Part shown: one piece after another, positions 32,285 to 43,016 of the stretch | Layout of the letters: each line of letters begins with the position of its first letter | Numbering within the stretch: the first letter of the stretch is position 1 | Assembly: GCA_029339505.1 (NCBI GenBank) | Contig: JAQISU010000123.1 | Location: 3,084,501 to 3,148,500 of the forward strand | Direction: 5' to 3' | Origin: Unio delphinus | Lineage: Eukaryota > Mollusca > Bivalvia > Unionida > Unionidae | Length of the DNA: 64,000 nucleotides | Notes under the pieces: generated by a model | Database searches by the model: none | What the model saw: only the letters and a program-made list of their open reading frames with translations | What the model was told of the DNA's origin: nothing | Made by a program: the position numbers and the translations under genes

Positions 32285-32734
32285 ATGGTTCCCATGTCCA
32301 ATTTTGATTTAATGGATGCGGCTAAAAAACTAGTGATTAAAAATTTCAGAGGTGTTTTTATGAAAGATCAATTACCACATCAACCAAACAAAACTGAAAC
32401 AGGTATTATTAATCTCGATAACAGCACCGGACCTGGAACTCACTGGGTTGCATACGCTATTGATCCACGTGGGATTGTCTATTTTGATTCATATGGATTA
32501 GCCCCGCCAAAAGAGTTTATGCGGTATATAAAAACCCTTCCAATGAAGACTTGGTATTCTACGCTACCAACACAAACGATGATTGACCCACCAATATGTG
32601 GCAGCGAAGTATTAAATGTCCTTGACGCTATTTCTAACTCCTTAAGTAACCCAAGCGGAAAACCACCACATGTTGTCGTTAATGAATACACTAGTAATCG
32701 CTGGCAACGACAGAGTCGTCAAAAACGATTTTAG
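32285..32734 (+). CDS. Adenain-like cysteine protease (maturation protease)
   Basis: About 149 aa from the Met at 32285 (MVPMSNFDLMDAAKKL); the frame is open further upstream, but the outer copy supports this region. Catalytic residues expected for the C5/Ulp1-like fold: His in GTHWVAY, Asp in YFDSYG, Gln in LPTQTM and Cys in PPICGSEVL. Such enzymes cleave capsid precursors during virion maturation. It is shorter than adenovirus adenain. The outer gene keeps the His, Asp and Cys contexts but is shifted near the N-terminus. Confidence 0.88.
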   Translation: MVPMSNFDLMDAAKKLVIKNFRGVFMKDQLPHQPNKTETGIINLDNSTGPGTHWVAYAIDPRGIVYFDSYGLAPPKEFMRYIKTLPMKTWYSTLPTQTMIDPPICGSEVLNVLDAISNSLSNPSGKPPHVVVNEYTSNRWQRQSRQKRF

Positions 32735-32758
32735 AGAGAGAAAGAGTTTTACAATAAC

Positions 32759-33880
32759 ATGATTGATATTTGGGGGAGATCTTTGAAACCCAAACCCGAT
32801 GACACTGCACCACCTGATTCTGTCAAGGATGTAAAAAAACTAATCAAAGATGAAATAGCTGAGACGTTGAACTTAACAAATGTTGATCCTAATGAAATAG
32901 TTGTATTTCAAGACAAACAGGGTAAATTGAAATCCAGTGATGTGTCATTGGATGACATTTTGATACGGCAGCGCGACGCCGCTGAAAACTCTATTGCGCT
33001 GTATTCCAACGACGGACGACTTAAACCAGGCGCACTTGTGTCTACGATCACCGACGCGATTGCTACCAACGAACGTGAGCTGAATGATCTTATACGAGGT
33101 TATAATAATTTTCGCAAAAATGTCATACATAAATTCTTTGGAACACCGCTTGTGGTTGGCATGACTCTCGCTGAAATTAAAAACTATCTATCGCTATTCT
33201 TTTTTAACAAGGACGCGGGAGGGATGATGAATGAAAATGAAATCAAGGCAAATTATCTCGAGATTTCTAAACTAATAGAAGATCAAAAACCCACTAACGA
33301 CATTGTTGGTAGATTCTTTGGAAACCCGCTTGTGGCAGACTCGACTCTCGCGGAAATTAAGCACGCGCTTGACGAACAAAAACCCATCAGCGAAATGGCT
33401 AAAAATTTCTTTGAGGGTTCTAAAAGTTACAATATCACGACGACATATTCTGAACTCAACAGGAATTATCTAAACCGAAAAGGTTTGGAACTTGACATCC
33501 TGCTGGCTTCATTTTTTAAACTCCGCGATGGAAAGTTGATGAAATATACTGAAATCAAAAAAACCTATCTCGACGTTTATGACGATATTGCTAAACTAAA
33601 AGAAACCTCTGAAAGGGTAAAGCATGGGACCTTTGATTGGATAAAAGACTCTAATGCTAAACTGAAAGTCAATATCGGGGAGTGGCCCCATGGTATCTAC
33701 AGGATGACGTTAATCTCTGACAAGCAATTTGATATCATCGTAAGCGGTAAAACCTATTTTGGTGGCACCGCAACAGTAATTATCCGGGGTGAAGAAGAAT
33801 TTGAGATTGTCGCGGTTGATAGTACGATTAGATCAAAAATATCCTGGTGCTTAGAATTCATATGCGAAGTAAATAACTAA
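32759..33880 (+). CDS. Fiber- or spike-like protein, unknown family
   Basis: 373 aa. N-terminal segment with DPNEIVVFQDKQGKL and VSLDDIL, then long helical stretches likely to form coiled coils, including two similar FFG.PLV...TLAEIK units. The C-terminal domain of about 90 residues is beta-rich (WPHGIYRMTLIS to the end, ISWCLEFICEV). A tail-shaft-head layout suits a trimeric fiber or vertex protein; this is an inference. The outer homologue is about 60 residues shorter and lacks part of the shaft repeats. It lies between protease and membrane hairpin genes. Confidence 0.5.
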   Translation: MIDIWGRSLKPKPDDTAPPDSVKDVKKLIKDEIAETLNLTNVDPNEIVVFQDKQGKLKSSDVSLDDILIRQRDAAENSIALYSNDGRLKPGALVSTITDAIATNERELNDLIRGYNNFRKNVIHKFFGTPLVVGMTLAEIKNYLSLFFFNKDAGGMMNENEIKANYLEISKLIEDQKPTNDIVGRFFGNPLVADSTLAEIKHALDEQKPISEMAKNFFEGSKSYNITTTYSELNRNYLNRKGLELDILLASFFKLRDGKLMKYTEIKKTYLDVYDDIAKLKETSERVKHGTFDWIKDSNAKLKVNIGEWPHGIYRMTLISDKQFDIIVSGKTYFGGTATVIIRGEEEFEIVAVDSTIRSKISWCLEFICEVNN

Positions 33881-33927
33881 ATTGAAAGGATTTCACAATT
33901 GAAAACGCTAGTATTTTTAAAATAACA

Positions 33928-34473
33928 ATGATTTCATCAACTCAATGTCGCTATGATCAGGTCAGAGAATTTCAGAATAGACTCAAAACCCTCACTGAGG
34001 AGTATCAAATAAAAATAAAAAAATACCGACGAAGAATCACCGCAATTGATGTTATTATGTACTCGGTGTCAAGCGTTCTCGCTGGCGCCGGAATAATACT
34101 TGCATCGGTTACAATGATTGCCCCGGTCGTAGTTCCAATTTGCATTTCTGCGGTGGCTACAATCGGGGGTATATCAACCGGGATAGCAAAAAAGATATCA
34201 TCATGCAGCCAGAGTAAACTGCAGAATTACTTACTTCAATTTCATATTGCATCAACCGCATATTCGCAATTATCATTGATGATATCGTCGTCACTCGATA
34301 ATACAATTATATCAGATAGTGAATTCTCAGCGATGGTCAGTATTTTTGATTCCGCGATATCGAAATTAGAGCGACAACATGAGTATAATAACAATGACAA
34401 CACCGATGGAATCAGAAAACACGAACCCAAAAAACAAAATGATCTCAATAATATCAACATTACCAGATTGTGA
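33928..34473 (+). CDS. Membrane hairpin protein
   Basis: 181 aa. An N-terminal charged helix (KIKKYRRRITAIDV) precedes two adjacent hydrophobic segments (about residues 50-68 and 70-88; SSVLAGAGIILASVTM, APVVVPICISAVATI) forming a likely membrane hairpin. A polar helical C-terminus follows. Similar two-helix proteins occur in Polintons, function unknown. The C-terminal 30 residues are low-complexity Asn/Asp-rich and overlap a local duplication that also covers the start of the penton-like gene. Confidence 0.55.
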   Translation: MISSTQCRYDQVREFQNRLKTLTEEYQIKIKKYRRRITAIDVIMYSVSSVLAGAGIILASVTMIAPVVVPICISAVATIGGISTGIAKKISSCSQSKLQNYLLQFHIASTAYSQLSLMISSSLDNTIISDSEFSAMVSIFDSAISKLERQHEYNNNDNTDGIRKHEPKKQNDLNNINITRL

Positions 34474-34640
34474 GTTCTCAGTGATGGTCAGTATTTATGA
34501 TTCCTCGATACCAAAATTAGAAATAAATCATGAGTATAATAACAATGACAACACCTCAGGAATTACTTCAACAAATAGTGGAGAACACGAACCCAGTACA
34601 AACAAGCATGATATCAATAACATCAACGAATCCAGAATTC
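34321..34640 (+). repeat. About 150-bp tandem duplication at the membrane-hairpin/penton junction
   Basis: The block beginning 'gaattctcagcgatggtcag' near 34320 recurs from about 34470 ('gagttctcagtgatggtcag'), both running into 'atgagtataataacaatgac'. It therefore duplicates the end of the membrane protein gene and the first codons of the penton-like gene. The first penton start is now an out-of-frame relic. The outer element has a single copy. Confidence 0.8.
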
Positions 34641-35879
34641 AGTGTGAATTTCCCCTCTCCGGTCCCAGTGAAGGAGATAGTGCTAGCAAAACTACGAATG
34701 TATCACAGTTGGCCTAATATCAGATCAAAATCATTTGGTGGTCAACAACCGAATAATTCACTGGTGTTTGCAAATAAGAATAAACCCGACGGAACACCAG
34801 ACTGGAACGTCGTTTCGATACCAACAGGGTCATACCAAATCGAACAAATCAATAATGAATTCGCGCGTAGAATAAAATCGATTACTGGAAAAGAATCAAA
34901 AATCGCTATAACAGTTCATGAGCCGACACTATCATCCGCAATTGAGATAAGCACAGAAGGATACGTCGTAGATATCTATCAAAGTTCTATTAGAACCGTA
35001 CTAGGATGGCCTGAAAAACCACCTGAAAAATCCACCACCGACTTAACCACGGATGTACAATCATATCATGAAATCAATCCCAGTTATCGAGATAATTTAT
35101 CTGATATAAGAAAAGGAAGAATCGCCGATAGATTTATATTCACCAACAAAGACACATTGCAATGGGATTTTATCATTAAAAGAACAACCGACTCATCTGT
35201 TACTATTTCATTTACGCTAACTGACGTCCGTGGTTATTTTAATGAGATTAAACAATTATATGACACACAACTAGAACAACTACGGAAAACAAGATCGCAA
35301 AAACACGTTGAAATAATAAATCAGCTTATATCGGACATGAAATATATCTATGAACTAATTATTCAAACAATAATTAATGACAACAGTGACAATAAACAAC
35401 GATTCCTAACCGATTACAATATCACAGAAGACAATCTGCGTAATTTCAAGTTTCCGAAATACAACGCTGATGAATTAGCAAAAATTGTTAAAACCGATAT
35501 CAAAGCACTACAAAAATCAGACTCAACTGTCCTCCTCAAACATAATAATGATCCAGATGGTGGTGGTAGGCATATCGCTCCGTTCAACGTGAATATTTCA
35601 ACGGTGATTGCACTTAATTTAGTGTGTGATGTTATCGAAGGAAGCTATCAAATTAATCTCGAACGATCAAATCAAGCTCAGCAAGGATATATTCTTTATT
35701 CATTTGCACCAACAGCTCCTCCAGGATTCCTAATTATTGAAAACCCAATTAATCCTGTCTATATGCGATGCCATAATAATTCATTAACCAGAATTAATTT
35801 CAAACTCACCGACCAGTCAAATAATCTGATTGATTTACAAGAAGAGGTGTTAGCGATTAGTCTGTTTGTGAAATCATAA
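34530..35879 (+). CDS. Penton-like minor capsid protein
   Basis: 449 aa, starting after the duplicated junction (MSIITMTTPQELLQQ). The N-terminal half shows Polinton penton motifs: VKEIVLAKLRMYHSWPNI, NNSLVFAN, VVSIPTGSYQIEQINNEF and TVLGWPEKPP. A helical insert follows (about residues 240-310). The C-terminal strands run APFNVNISTVIALNLVCD, GYILYSFAPTAPPGF and LTRINFKLTDQ. It should occupy capsid vertices. Its stop lies 17 bp before the right terminal repeat. The outer homologue is the gene into which this element inserted. Confidence 0.8.
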   Translation: MSIITMTTPQELLQQIVENTNPVQTSMISITSTNPEFSVNFPSPVPVKEIVLAKLRMYHSWPNIRSKSFGGQQPNNSLVFANKNKPDGTPDWNVVSIPTGSYQIEQINNEFARRIKSITGKESKIAITVHEPTLSSAIEISTEGYVVDIYQSSIRTVLGWPEKPPEKSTTDLTTDVQSYHEINPSYRDNLSDIRKGRIADRFIFTNKDTLQWDFIIKRTTDSSVTISFTLTDVRGYFNEIKQLYDTQLEQLRKTRSQKHVEIINQLISDMKYIYELIIQTIINDNSDNKQRFLTDYNITEDNLRNFKFPKYNADELAKIVKTDIKALQKSDSTVLLKHNNDPDGGGRHIAPFNVNISTVIALNLVCDVIEGSYQINLERSNQAQQGYILYSFAPTAPPGFLIIENPINPVYMRCHNNSLTRINFKLTDQSNNLIDLQEEVLAISLFVKS

Positions 35880-35896
35880 ATGATTTTCGTCCTAAA

Positions 35897-36188
35897 GACT
35901 TGATCAAATATTCGGTTAAAATCATTTTATTATTTTTGTTAACCCAGAACTGAAAACTTTAGCAGCAGAGAGGGTGGATGACAACAAGTTGCGACCAAAA
36001 TTAATTAAAAAATCGTTTTCATTTTTTTAGTTAAAATGATTTCGTAGGGAGATTTCAATCAATTTTTTGTCTGAAAACGTTGTAGGGTTCGCCTTTTTTT
36101 GGTTAAAATAAGATTATAAGACGGCTCGTTTTAGGATTTCAATCAAATTTTGTCTAAAAACGTTGTAGGATTCACCCTCTCTGCTGCT
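35897..36188. repeat. Right inverted terminal repeat of inner element (292 bp)
   Basis: Inverse of 20929-21220 with about three differences. Its inner 23 bp, read on the minus strand, repeat the stop and last codons of the packaging ATPase, though no ATPase gene lies at this end. Confidence 0.95.
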
Positions 36189-36193
36189 ATACT
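36189..36193. other. Target site duplication of inner element, right
   Basis: atact, equal to 20924-20928. Confidence 0.8.
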
Positions 36194-36789
36194 ACTACCT
36201 AAAAAACCATAGGGACGACTACCATCAGGTGCTATAACATAATTTTTATCATAACCATGATAGTCCTCTTTCATGGAAAAATAATTGGATTTTTTCGGTT
36301 CGGGTAGTAGTATTTTTTCAGGCCATCCTAGCACAGTTTTGATTGAATTCTGATAGCTATCTACGACATAACTGGGTGAGTTTATCTCAATGGTAGATGA
36401 TAATGTCGGTTCATGAACTTTTATAGCGATTTTCGATTCTGTTCCAGTAATAGATTTTATTCTGCGTTGTAATTCATTATTAATTTGTTCGATTCAGTAT
36501 GACCCAGATGGTAGCGAAACAACATTCCAGTCTGGAGTCCCGTCTTCTCTATTTATATTCGCAAACACCAGGGAATTATTCGGTTGTTGACCACCAAATA
36601 GTGCTGATCTAATGTTAGGCCAACTGTGATACACTCGTAATTTTTCTAAAGCTATCTCCTTCACGGGAATCGGAGTAGGGAAATTCACAGTGAATTAAGG
36701 ATTGGTTGAGGTTATTAATATCATACTTGTTTTCACCGGGTTGGTATTTTCCGCTATTTGTTGAAGTAGTTCTTGCGATGTTGCCATTA
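36189..36789 (-). pseudogene. Outer penton-like gene, N-terminal half
   Basis: Minus-strand pieces MATSQELLQQIAENTNPV (start about 36789), VKEIALEKLRVYHSWPNI, NNSLVFANINREDG and MLGWPEKILLPEP match the inner penton-like protein. Stops occur near 36695 and 36494, and the gene is then cut by the nested element. The other half is at 20108-20928. Confidence 0.88.
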
Positions 36790-37264
36790 TTATTATATTC
36801 ATGTTGTTTTCTAATTTTGACACCGCGGAATAATAAAAACGTACCATCGCTAAGAACTCACTATCTGATATTAATGTATCATCGAGTGACGACGATATCA
36901 TCGAGGATAATTGGGAGTATGCAGTGGACACAAGATGAGATTTAACTATGTAATCTTGCAGTTTGCGCTGGCTACACGATGATATTTTTTTTTATTATTG
37001 AAATAATTCCCGCGATTGTTGTCACCGAGGATATACAGATTGGAACAGCTATCGGAGCAATCATTGTCACCGAGGAGAGTATTATACCAGCTCCGGTGAT
37101 TACACCACTCACCGAGTACACGGTAACATCAACTGCGGTAATTCTTCGTCGATATTTTTTTATATTTTTGTTTGGTACTCCTGAGTGAGGGTTTTGAGTT
37201 TAGTTTGAAATTTCCTGACTTGATCATATCGATACTGTGATGATGAAATCATTAGTGATGACAT
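36780..37264 (-). pseudogene. Outer membrane hairpin protein gene
   Basis: The start region SSLMISSSQYRYDQV and the end STAYSQLSSMISSSLDDTLISDSEF match 33928-34473. The hydrophobic hairpin is recognisable, but frames shift around 36970-37190. The C-terminus runs in frame into the penton start because of a small deletion. Confidence 0.8.
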
Positions 37265-37293
37265 TTTATTTATTACAATAGATTTCAATTTAG

Positions 37294-38235
37294 TTATTTA
37301 CTTAAATCCGCTACGAATTCCACATACCATGTTATTGATGCCTTAGCTGGATTACCATCGATTGCTATTATCACGAACTGTTCAATTGTTTCCTTATCGA
37401 TGATTGTTGATATTGTATTGTTGACCCCAGATGAACTCGTTGATAAAATATTAAATTGAGTTGGTGATACTAGTGTTAATCGATAAATACTTTTGACGGC
37501 CGCGGTGATATTTAATATGTTAGTGGATGGTGTCCACGCAAATGATCTCCATTTAATCGCGTATACGTTATTTATGAAATTTGTTTGTTCATGAGGAATT
37601 TTTTTTTTCAATGATTGCTATCATCCTCGGCAGATCAACTTGGATGGCGTCAGTGATCACTTTAATATTCGTGATTATATCAAGTTTCGTGATGATACTA
37701 GTTAGATCCATTTTAATATCCTCAGGTTTAGCATTTTTTTTACCAAAAAATCTATCAATGGAGTCATCAGTCCTGTTAAAGTTTTTACCTAACATATCAA
37801 ATTGAGATACATGAGTGTCATAATCCGATCGTAGTTTTGTCAAATTATCGATAGAAGTTTTTATCTCCGTTAGCTTCGGTGTGGTTACCGGTGGATTTTC
37901 AAAGAAATCCAATATGGGTTTGTCAATATTGTTAATTCTATCCACAATAGTTGAAAGAAGTGTGAATGGTTTGAGTTTACCATCGTTGGAAAACAACACG
38001 ATAGTATCTTCTATTGCGTCGCGTCCTTTAACTAAAATATCATCAAGAGAAACATTACTAGTTTTCAATTTTCCCTGGCGATCTTGAAATACAACTATTT
38101 CATTTGGATCAACACTTGCTAAGTTCAACATCTCAGCTATTTCATCTTCGATTATTTTTTTATATCATCGGTTGCAGTGCCATCGGCATCGGGTTTCTTC
38201 AACATTGAGATAGATCTCCCCCAAATATCAATCAT
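37294..38235 (-). pseudogene. Outer fiber-like gene
   Basis: Two open pieces match 32759-33880: 37589-38131 (VDPNEIVVFQDRQGKLK, VSLDDILVKGRDA) and 37294-37611 (C-terminal head). They are joined by a frame change at the poly(A/T) tract near 37600, and another break lies near 38150. The shaft is shorter than in the inner copy. Confidence 0.82.
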
Positions 38236-38260
38236 TGTTATTGTAAAAATCTTTGATTTT

Positions 38261-38686
38261 CTAATTATTTATCTCTAAAAAGCGATTACTCGTATATTCA
38301 TTTACGACTTGATGAGGTGGTTTTCCCGATGATGAAATAGCGTCAAGGACATTTAATACTTCTATGCCGCATATTGGTGGGTCATTCATTTGTTGCGTTG
38401 GTAGCGTTGAGTACCAAGTCTTCATTTTATGAAAAGTGTTTAAGTGGTTTATATAACGTATGAATTCTTTAGGCGGCGCTAATCCATATGAATCGAAATA
38501 AACAATTGCACGCGGATCAATCACGTATGCAATCCAGTGAGTTCCGGATCCGGTGCTGTTATCGAGATTAATAATACCGGTTTCAACATTTTTTGGTTGT
38601 GCCAGCAACTGATCTTTCATAGATACCTCTAAAGTTTTTTATCGCTAGTTTTTTTTAGCACCATCAAGTAAATCAAAATTTGACAT
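38261..38686 (-). pseudogene. Outer adenain-like protease gene
   Basis: 119 aa open from MKDQLLAQPKNVETG, with GTHWIAYVIDP, YFDSYG and PPICGIEVL still showing the catalytic His, Asp and Cys. The first about 20 residues lie upstream in another frame, so the gene is broken there. Confidence 0.85.
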
Positions 38687-38691
38687 GGGAG

Positions 38692-39154
38692 TTAATAAAC
38701 TGTTCCTGGGATTCTCAGACCGTTTCCCTTGTACCATAAATACGGGGTTCCTGGTAGTCTTAGACCCTTTCCCTTTTTTAATATCCTTTCCCGGTAGCTT
38801 TCTTTAGTGCCATCCCTGCCGCTGTACCAACGGCTCCTAACGCTGCCGCTTTAGCCACCGCTGGGGCCGCTGCCGCAATCAACGCTGGTAACGCAGCTAA
38901 CAACGGAAATATACCACCTGATTTTATCATATTTTGATCGCACCTGCAAAGAATGTGATCTGAACACCTTTTTTATCTTTGAAAACATCATTGAAGTGTT
39001 TTATCTGACGAGTTGTCAGCGACAATTTATTCTGACCACCAGACATCTGATTGTGTTTTAGCGTTATCGTGGTTCCACATTTTTTAGCCGATTTTGATTG
39101 CAATTTTTTAATTTGACCAGGAGTTAACGTAACATTTATATGACTATATGACAT
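38692..39154 (-). pseudogene. Outer Ala-rich amphipathic protein gene
   Basis: Starts MSYSHINVTLTPGQIKKLQ, then GTTITLKHNQMSGGQNKL. A frameshift near 38930 precedes the Ala-rich stretch. The tail retains both GLRLPGT-like units. Homologous to 31800-32273. Confidence 0.82.
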
Positions 39155-39225
39155 TATATTAATAACAGATTGACCTAATTGTTACATTGGAAAAATTTGA
39201 ACGATTTTCATTCATAGATTTTCAA

Positions 39226-40619
39226 TTACATATTTTCCACCGGCGCATCAATTACTCTCATTCGTCCACCAACACCTTCAAGTAGCATTGATTTATCACT
39301 GAGAATGACAGCAACCGCTCTATAACCACCTGTAGGAGGATCGTTTACACGAGCTCTAAAATGTATATCAACGACGGATTGTCTTGTTAAATCAAGATGT
39401 TACAGTGAAAAGTAATAGATCGGATATAGTTTTTTAAAATCCAACTGTGATATTTGCAGACCAGTATCTACATTTTGATCGCGTCCCATATATGATAACA
39501 AGCGATGATACACACGTGCTATTTGGTTGGTATTGTAATCAAGTAGTATGTCCTCGGATGGTTCCTGTTGTCCGTTTATTCTCAGCGAGACTTCATTAAC
39601 ACCTATCTTATCAAATAGCATATGGCTGCGTTCCTGAGAGTTAAATCGCTCTCTATTCTGTAGCGCAACAAATATATGACGTGGGGCTGAAACATCTTGT
39701 TTTGATGCCAAGTGCCATGTAAATGTACCATTAATATCAGAATCCATGGTATCTGTGGTCACTGATAACCAACTCAGTAATGATTTTCCTCCGTGATCCA
39801 TAAATGATAGTAATCGCTCTTCTGTTGTGATTGATGGAGTAATTACTGGCATCCACAGTGATAGATTTGTTATATTTACTTTACCCTCAGGAACACCACC
39901 ATGCCAGATTGCATCATTATCATTACCCTTTCTCACGAGTACTACTCTATGCTTTGCTCCAAAGATAACATTTCTAACATTTCTACAGAATCCAAATATA
40001 TGATGCAGTGGAATCGAGCATGAAAATTGTCGACGAGGCCCCTGCAACGTTGCTACGCGTGTTGCAAATCCTAGATTATAATTACGATTAGTACTTTTTA
40101 TAACATCAAAGGAGTATCAGGTTGTGGATTAACTGCAGTGTCTACTGGTGTCCGTAATTTAATATACTGAATGTGTTCAGCGTTATCGGTAATATCCTTA
40201 GAAAACATCATAGATGGACCTGCCGATCTTGTATAATCATCAGAATACCTTGCTAACCCTATTATTGTTGTGGCAATATCAACCTCACGCTCTATAGACT
40301 CGATCTCTCTTCCATCAATCATATATCTAGCACTCTCAAATAGCGCCATGATACCATTATTAACAAAACCAACTTGGACATTTTCATCTTGTGGGTATGC
40401 TGTACCAGCTGCAACACTTGTTACAAGTTCTCCTTCTACTTCGATAAACGCTTCACACGGTAGAAAATATTTACTGGTATCATGAACTTGAAGTTAAATT
40501 CTTTATCGAAGATCAGGTTGTACTGCGTGATAAGAATAAAATTGATAATCGCGTACAGAATCATCTTTACGCACTGGGGCTTACATATCAAACGCTGGAT
40601 CAAGTGTCCATTTGAACAT
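39226..40619 (-). pseudogene. Outer major capsid protein gene
   Basis: Pieces 39400-40047 (IPLHHIFGFCRNV, WMPVITPS, RINGQQEPSEDILLDY) and 40098-40349 (MALFESARYMIDGREIE) align with 30331-31746. Breaks lie near 40090, near 40490 (EL to stop) and near 39400. The end reads DAPVENM before a stop. Confidence 0.88.
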
Positions 40620-40659
40620 TTTATTATATATTCCTCGATCTAAATCATGATTTTTATCG

Positions 40660-41093
40660 TCGTATTCGTGGTTTTAAGCCACTTCCCGCTATCATATTTG
40701 CTATATCGTTTTGATTGCTGGTCGCCAAAGATGCTAATTTTTATCTACTGCGTTGTTTATTATTTTACTAGCATTTGCAGGCATCACTTCCGTAGATGGC
40801 AGCGCCAGTGATGAAATCACTGGTGGTTTTCTTCCTCGAACTAGCGACATTAGTTTATCCTTCGCGGCGGAAAATGCTTTCCCGGCAACATCTCCAACAG
40901 CGCTAATACCCTTATCACGAATAACATCAATGGCTTTCATCGATAATTGTTTTGCTAGCGGTGCCACTTTTGGAGCCATTCTTGAAAATAACCATGCAAT
41001 GGTATTGCCGAGACCATCACCATAGTACGCTCTATAAACAGGCAATCGTGAATTTACTGCATAGACTCTAGTTGGTTTATCATGGTTGTAGTG
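40660..41093 (-). pseudogene. Outer core-like protein gene, start codon lost
   Basis: PVYRAYYGDGLGNTIAWLF and the following helical part match 29830-30291. The ATG is AAG here, and a stop follows NNAVDKN near 40734. Confidence 0.82.
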
Positions 41094-41209
41094 TATGATC
41101 TTCTGATTTAAATGCTATTTATCTAATCGTAAAATCATCGGTCACGATTTCCAATCCTACGGATTTTCATTGCTAGCAATTTCGGTGATTAGTCACTATG
41201 ATAACCGTG

Positions 41210-42257
41210 AAAATCCCTTTGATGCTCAACTAGCTCGTCAATAAAATCTCGATATGTTTCAATATTCATGATGCCGCCTTGAAATAACCGCTTGCAGATA
41301 TCAGCTGCTTCATTAATTATTTCCGATGAGTTATTTCCAGCTCGTTTTCCTCCTCTGAGAACCTCTAATCGTGCTATATCGCTGAGAATATTACCAGGAC
41401 AACGAACAAGACCACTATTTGAAATTCCATTCTGAGAATATCTCTTTCCGCTTGATTTTTTAGTAATACCAGTTGCACCTTTTTAAGAATCAGCTTCTGC
41501 CATTATTTCTATTTCACCTGGGATTGTATCTGCTGGGTATACTGGTGGTGGTTGTGTGACACCTCTTACCAAGGCTTGAAAATTAGGAAAATCAGCATGT
41601 CTCTTTCGTGTAATTCTAGTTCCACGGTATTTTGCTAAACATACTTTTGATGTCCAGGTGTCTTTGTCTCTTATAACGTCGTCAAATTCATCATTTATAT
41701 ATAGTTTCCTTGTTTTAAAATTTATTTTAGTAAAATCAGCTAATTCAGAGTCTGTTTTGATTTCTCTAATTATATTTAACGCATCAGCCGTAAATATTTT
41801 TCAGGTGGGTAGTCTTTTCTTGCAGTAGCACCTTGTTGTTCAAGCGGTTCAGGCGGTGGGGAGATAATATCAATATCACCTAGTCGTTCAATTTCTTCTT
41901 GTTCAAGTCGTTCTTGTTGGTCTCGAAGTCGCGAAGCAGCTATTATATCATCAGGAAGTGTTTTTAAAGATTCCTTTGTTTGTCCAGTTTCCTGTGCAAT
42001 TTGTTCAAGCACAGAAAGAAGAGGTTCTTCTTTCCTTGATCCTTCCTTGGGGATATCTCCATATATCGTTCTTTCAACGGCTGATTTTACATCTTTGGTT
42101 GCTGTGGTTATTGGTTTAAACAGATCTTCAGTTCCTGTTATAAAACAGTCTGAAGACTCTGTAGTTTTTCTCTGACAGAATCGCGGATTGGTATAAATTT
42201 CTTAATTGCGGGTAATCTTTCAAGCGCTAATCTAGTCGTTAGTGCTTCGTTTACCAT
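41210..42257 (-). pseudogene. Outer homologue of the 324-aa ORF, with fused tail
   Basis: Starts MVNEALTTRLALERLPAIKK at 42257. Several frame changes follow. Near the end, EIINEAADICKRLF runs without a stop into GGIMNIETYRDFIDELVEH, showing that the tail was part of this protein. The middle region differs in sequence and length from the inner copy. Confidence 0.8.
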
Positions 42258-42309
42258 TATTAAAATTACTTTGCAATTTCCAATTAATGTACGATCTAAA
42301 TGTAACGAC

Positions 42310-42600
42310 GAAGTTACCATAAATGATCGATTTTCGAGAAAATCTCTAAGTGATTCATGAGGCAAAATAATAATGAGACAGCAAAAATAATAAATAGAAT
42401 TAAATCATTCTTCGTGATGGTCAATGAAAAAGTGAGGAAACTTCCATTATTGTTATTTATCAACAGCAGGAGAAAAATGACCAAAAATGAATGACTCAAT
42501 TAACTAAAAATCAATAGAAAAATATTATTTCAACATTTAACAAAATAAATTAAAATCCATAGACACTTACTCTCACCCACCGTTATTTACATTAAGAAGC
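42310..42600. other. Spacer in outer element
   Basis: Between the 324-aa-ORF homologue and the small helical ORF. It contains 'tcattcttcgtgatggtcaa', also found in the 185-bp tandem repeats at 43017-43410. No intact gene. Confidence 0.4.
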
Positions 42601-42609
42601 AGAACTTAT

Positions 42610-42983
42610 TCTGTTGAGGTAACCAAAGGGGGATTTTCGGTTTGGCGGATAATATCTCTTATTGTTTTAACACTCAAATGAATTGTGCGTTTAATTTCAT
42701 ATTGCTGTCCCAATTCCCTTCTGATTTTTTCGACAACAGTGAATAACAGGACAATCTTACTGACGTCGTTACAGAATACAAGAGAATCGCGATTAGCATT
42801 CTGTATTCTTTTTATAAAAGCGTATCATTTTGGTAACACATATTTATTATTCATAGCGCTGTATTCAATGTCTTGAAAATCTGATAGAATCTGATCACAA
42901 TTTAATTTATTTGATAATTTAATTCCTTGATTCTTCAAATTTGAAATCTCAGTTATGATCTCGATGATATTTTCAGAATTCAT
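42610..42983 (-). pseudogene. Outer small helical ORF
   Basis: Starts MNSENIIEIITEISNLKNQG and contains QDIEY and NNKYVLPK, matching 28212-28568. A frame change near 42825 separates the C-terminal half. Confidence 0.8.
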
Positions 42984-43016
42984 ATATAATAATAAAATAT
43001 ATTTCTCTAATACAAA

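Larger units (their letters stand above)
20929..36188 (+). mobile_element. Inner Polinton/adintovirus-like element, 15,260 bp, nearly intact
   Basis: Has 292-bp inverted terminal repeats differing at only about three positions by eye, a 5-bp target duplication and about 15 genes. The core set is A32/FtsK-type packaging ATPase, rve integrase, protein-primed-type PolB, adenain-like protease, double-jelly-roll capsid and penton-like protein, which defines Polinton/Maverick elements and adintoviruses. Extra genes are a zinc ribbon/phospholipase A2, an SF1 helicase joined to PolB, an HNH endonuclease and fiber-like and membrane proteins. Apart from one in-frame TGA in polymerase-helicase, one in-frame TAG in the 324-aa ORF and a -1 junction in the PLA2 gene, all long frames are open. 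This points to recent insertion. Confidence 0.92.

Noticed and set aside
34379..34717. 112-codon frame overlapping the membrane hairpin and penton-like genes
   Set aside because: Product of the junction duplication; it reads out of frame of both real genes.
20929..36188. Classical transposon or retrovirus
   Set aside because: No reverse transcriptase or LTRs. The integrase is accompanied by DNA polymerase, capsid and packaging genes, which is a Polinton/adintovirus set.
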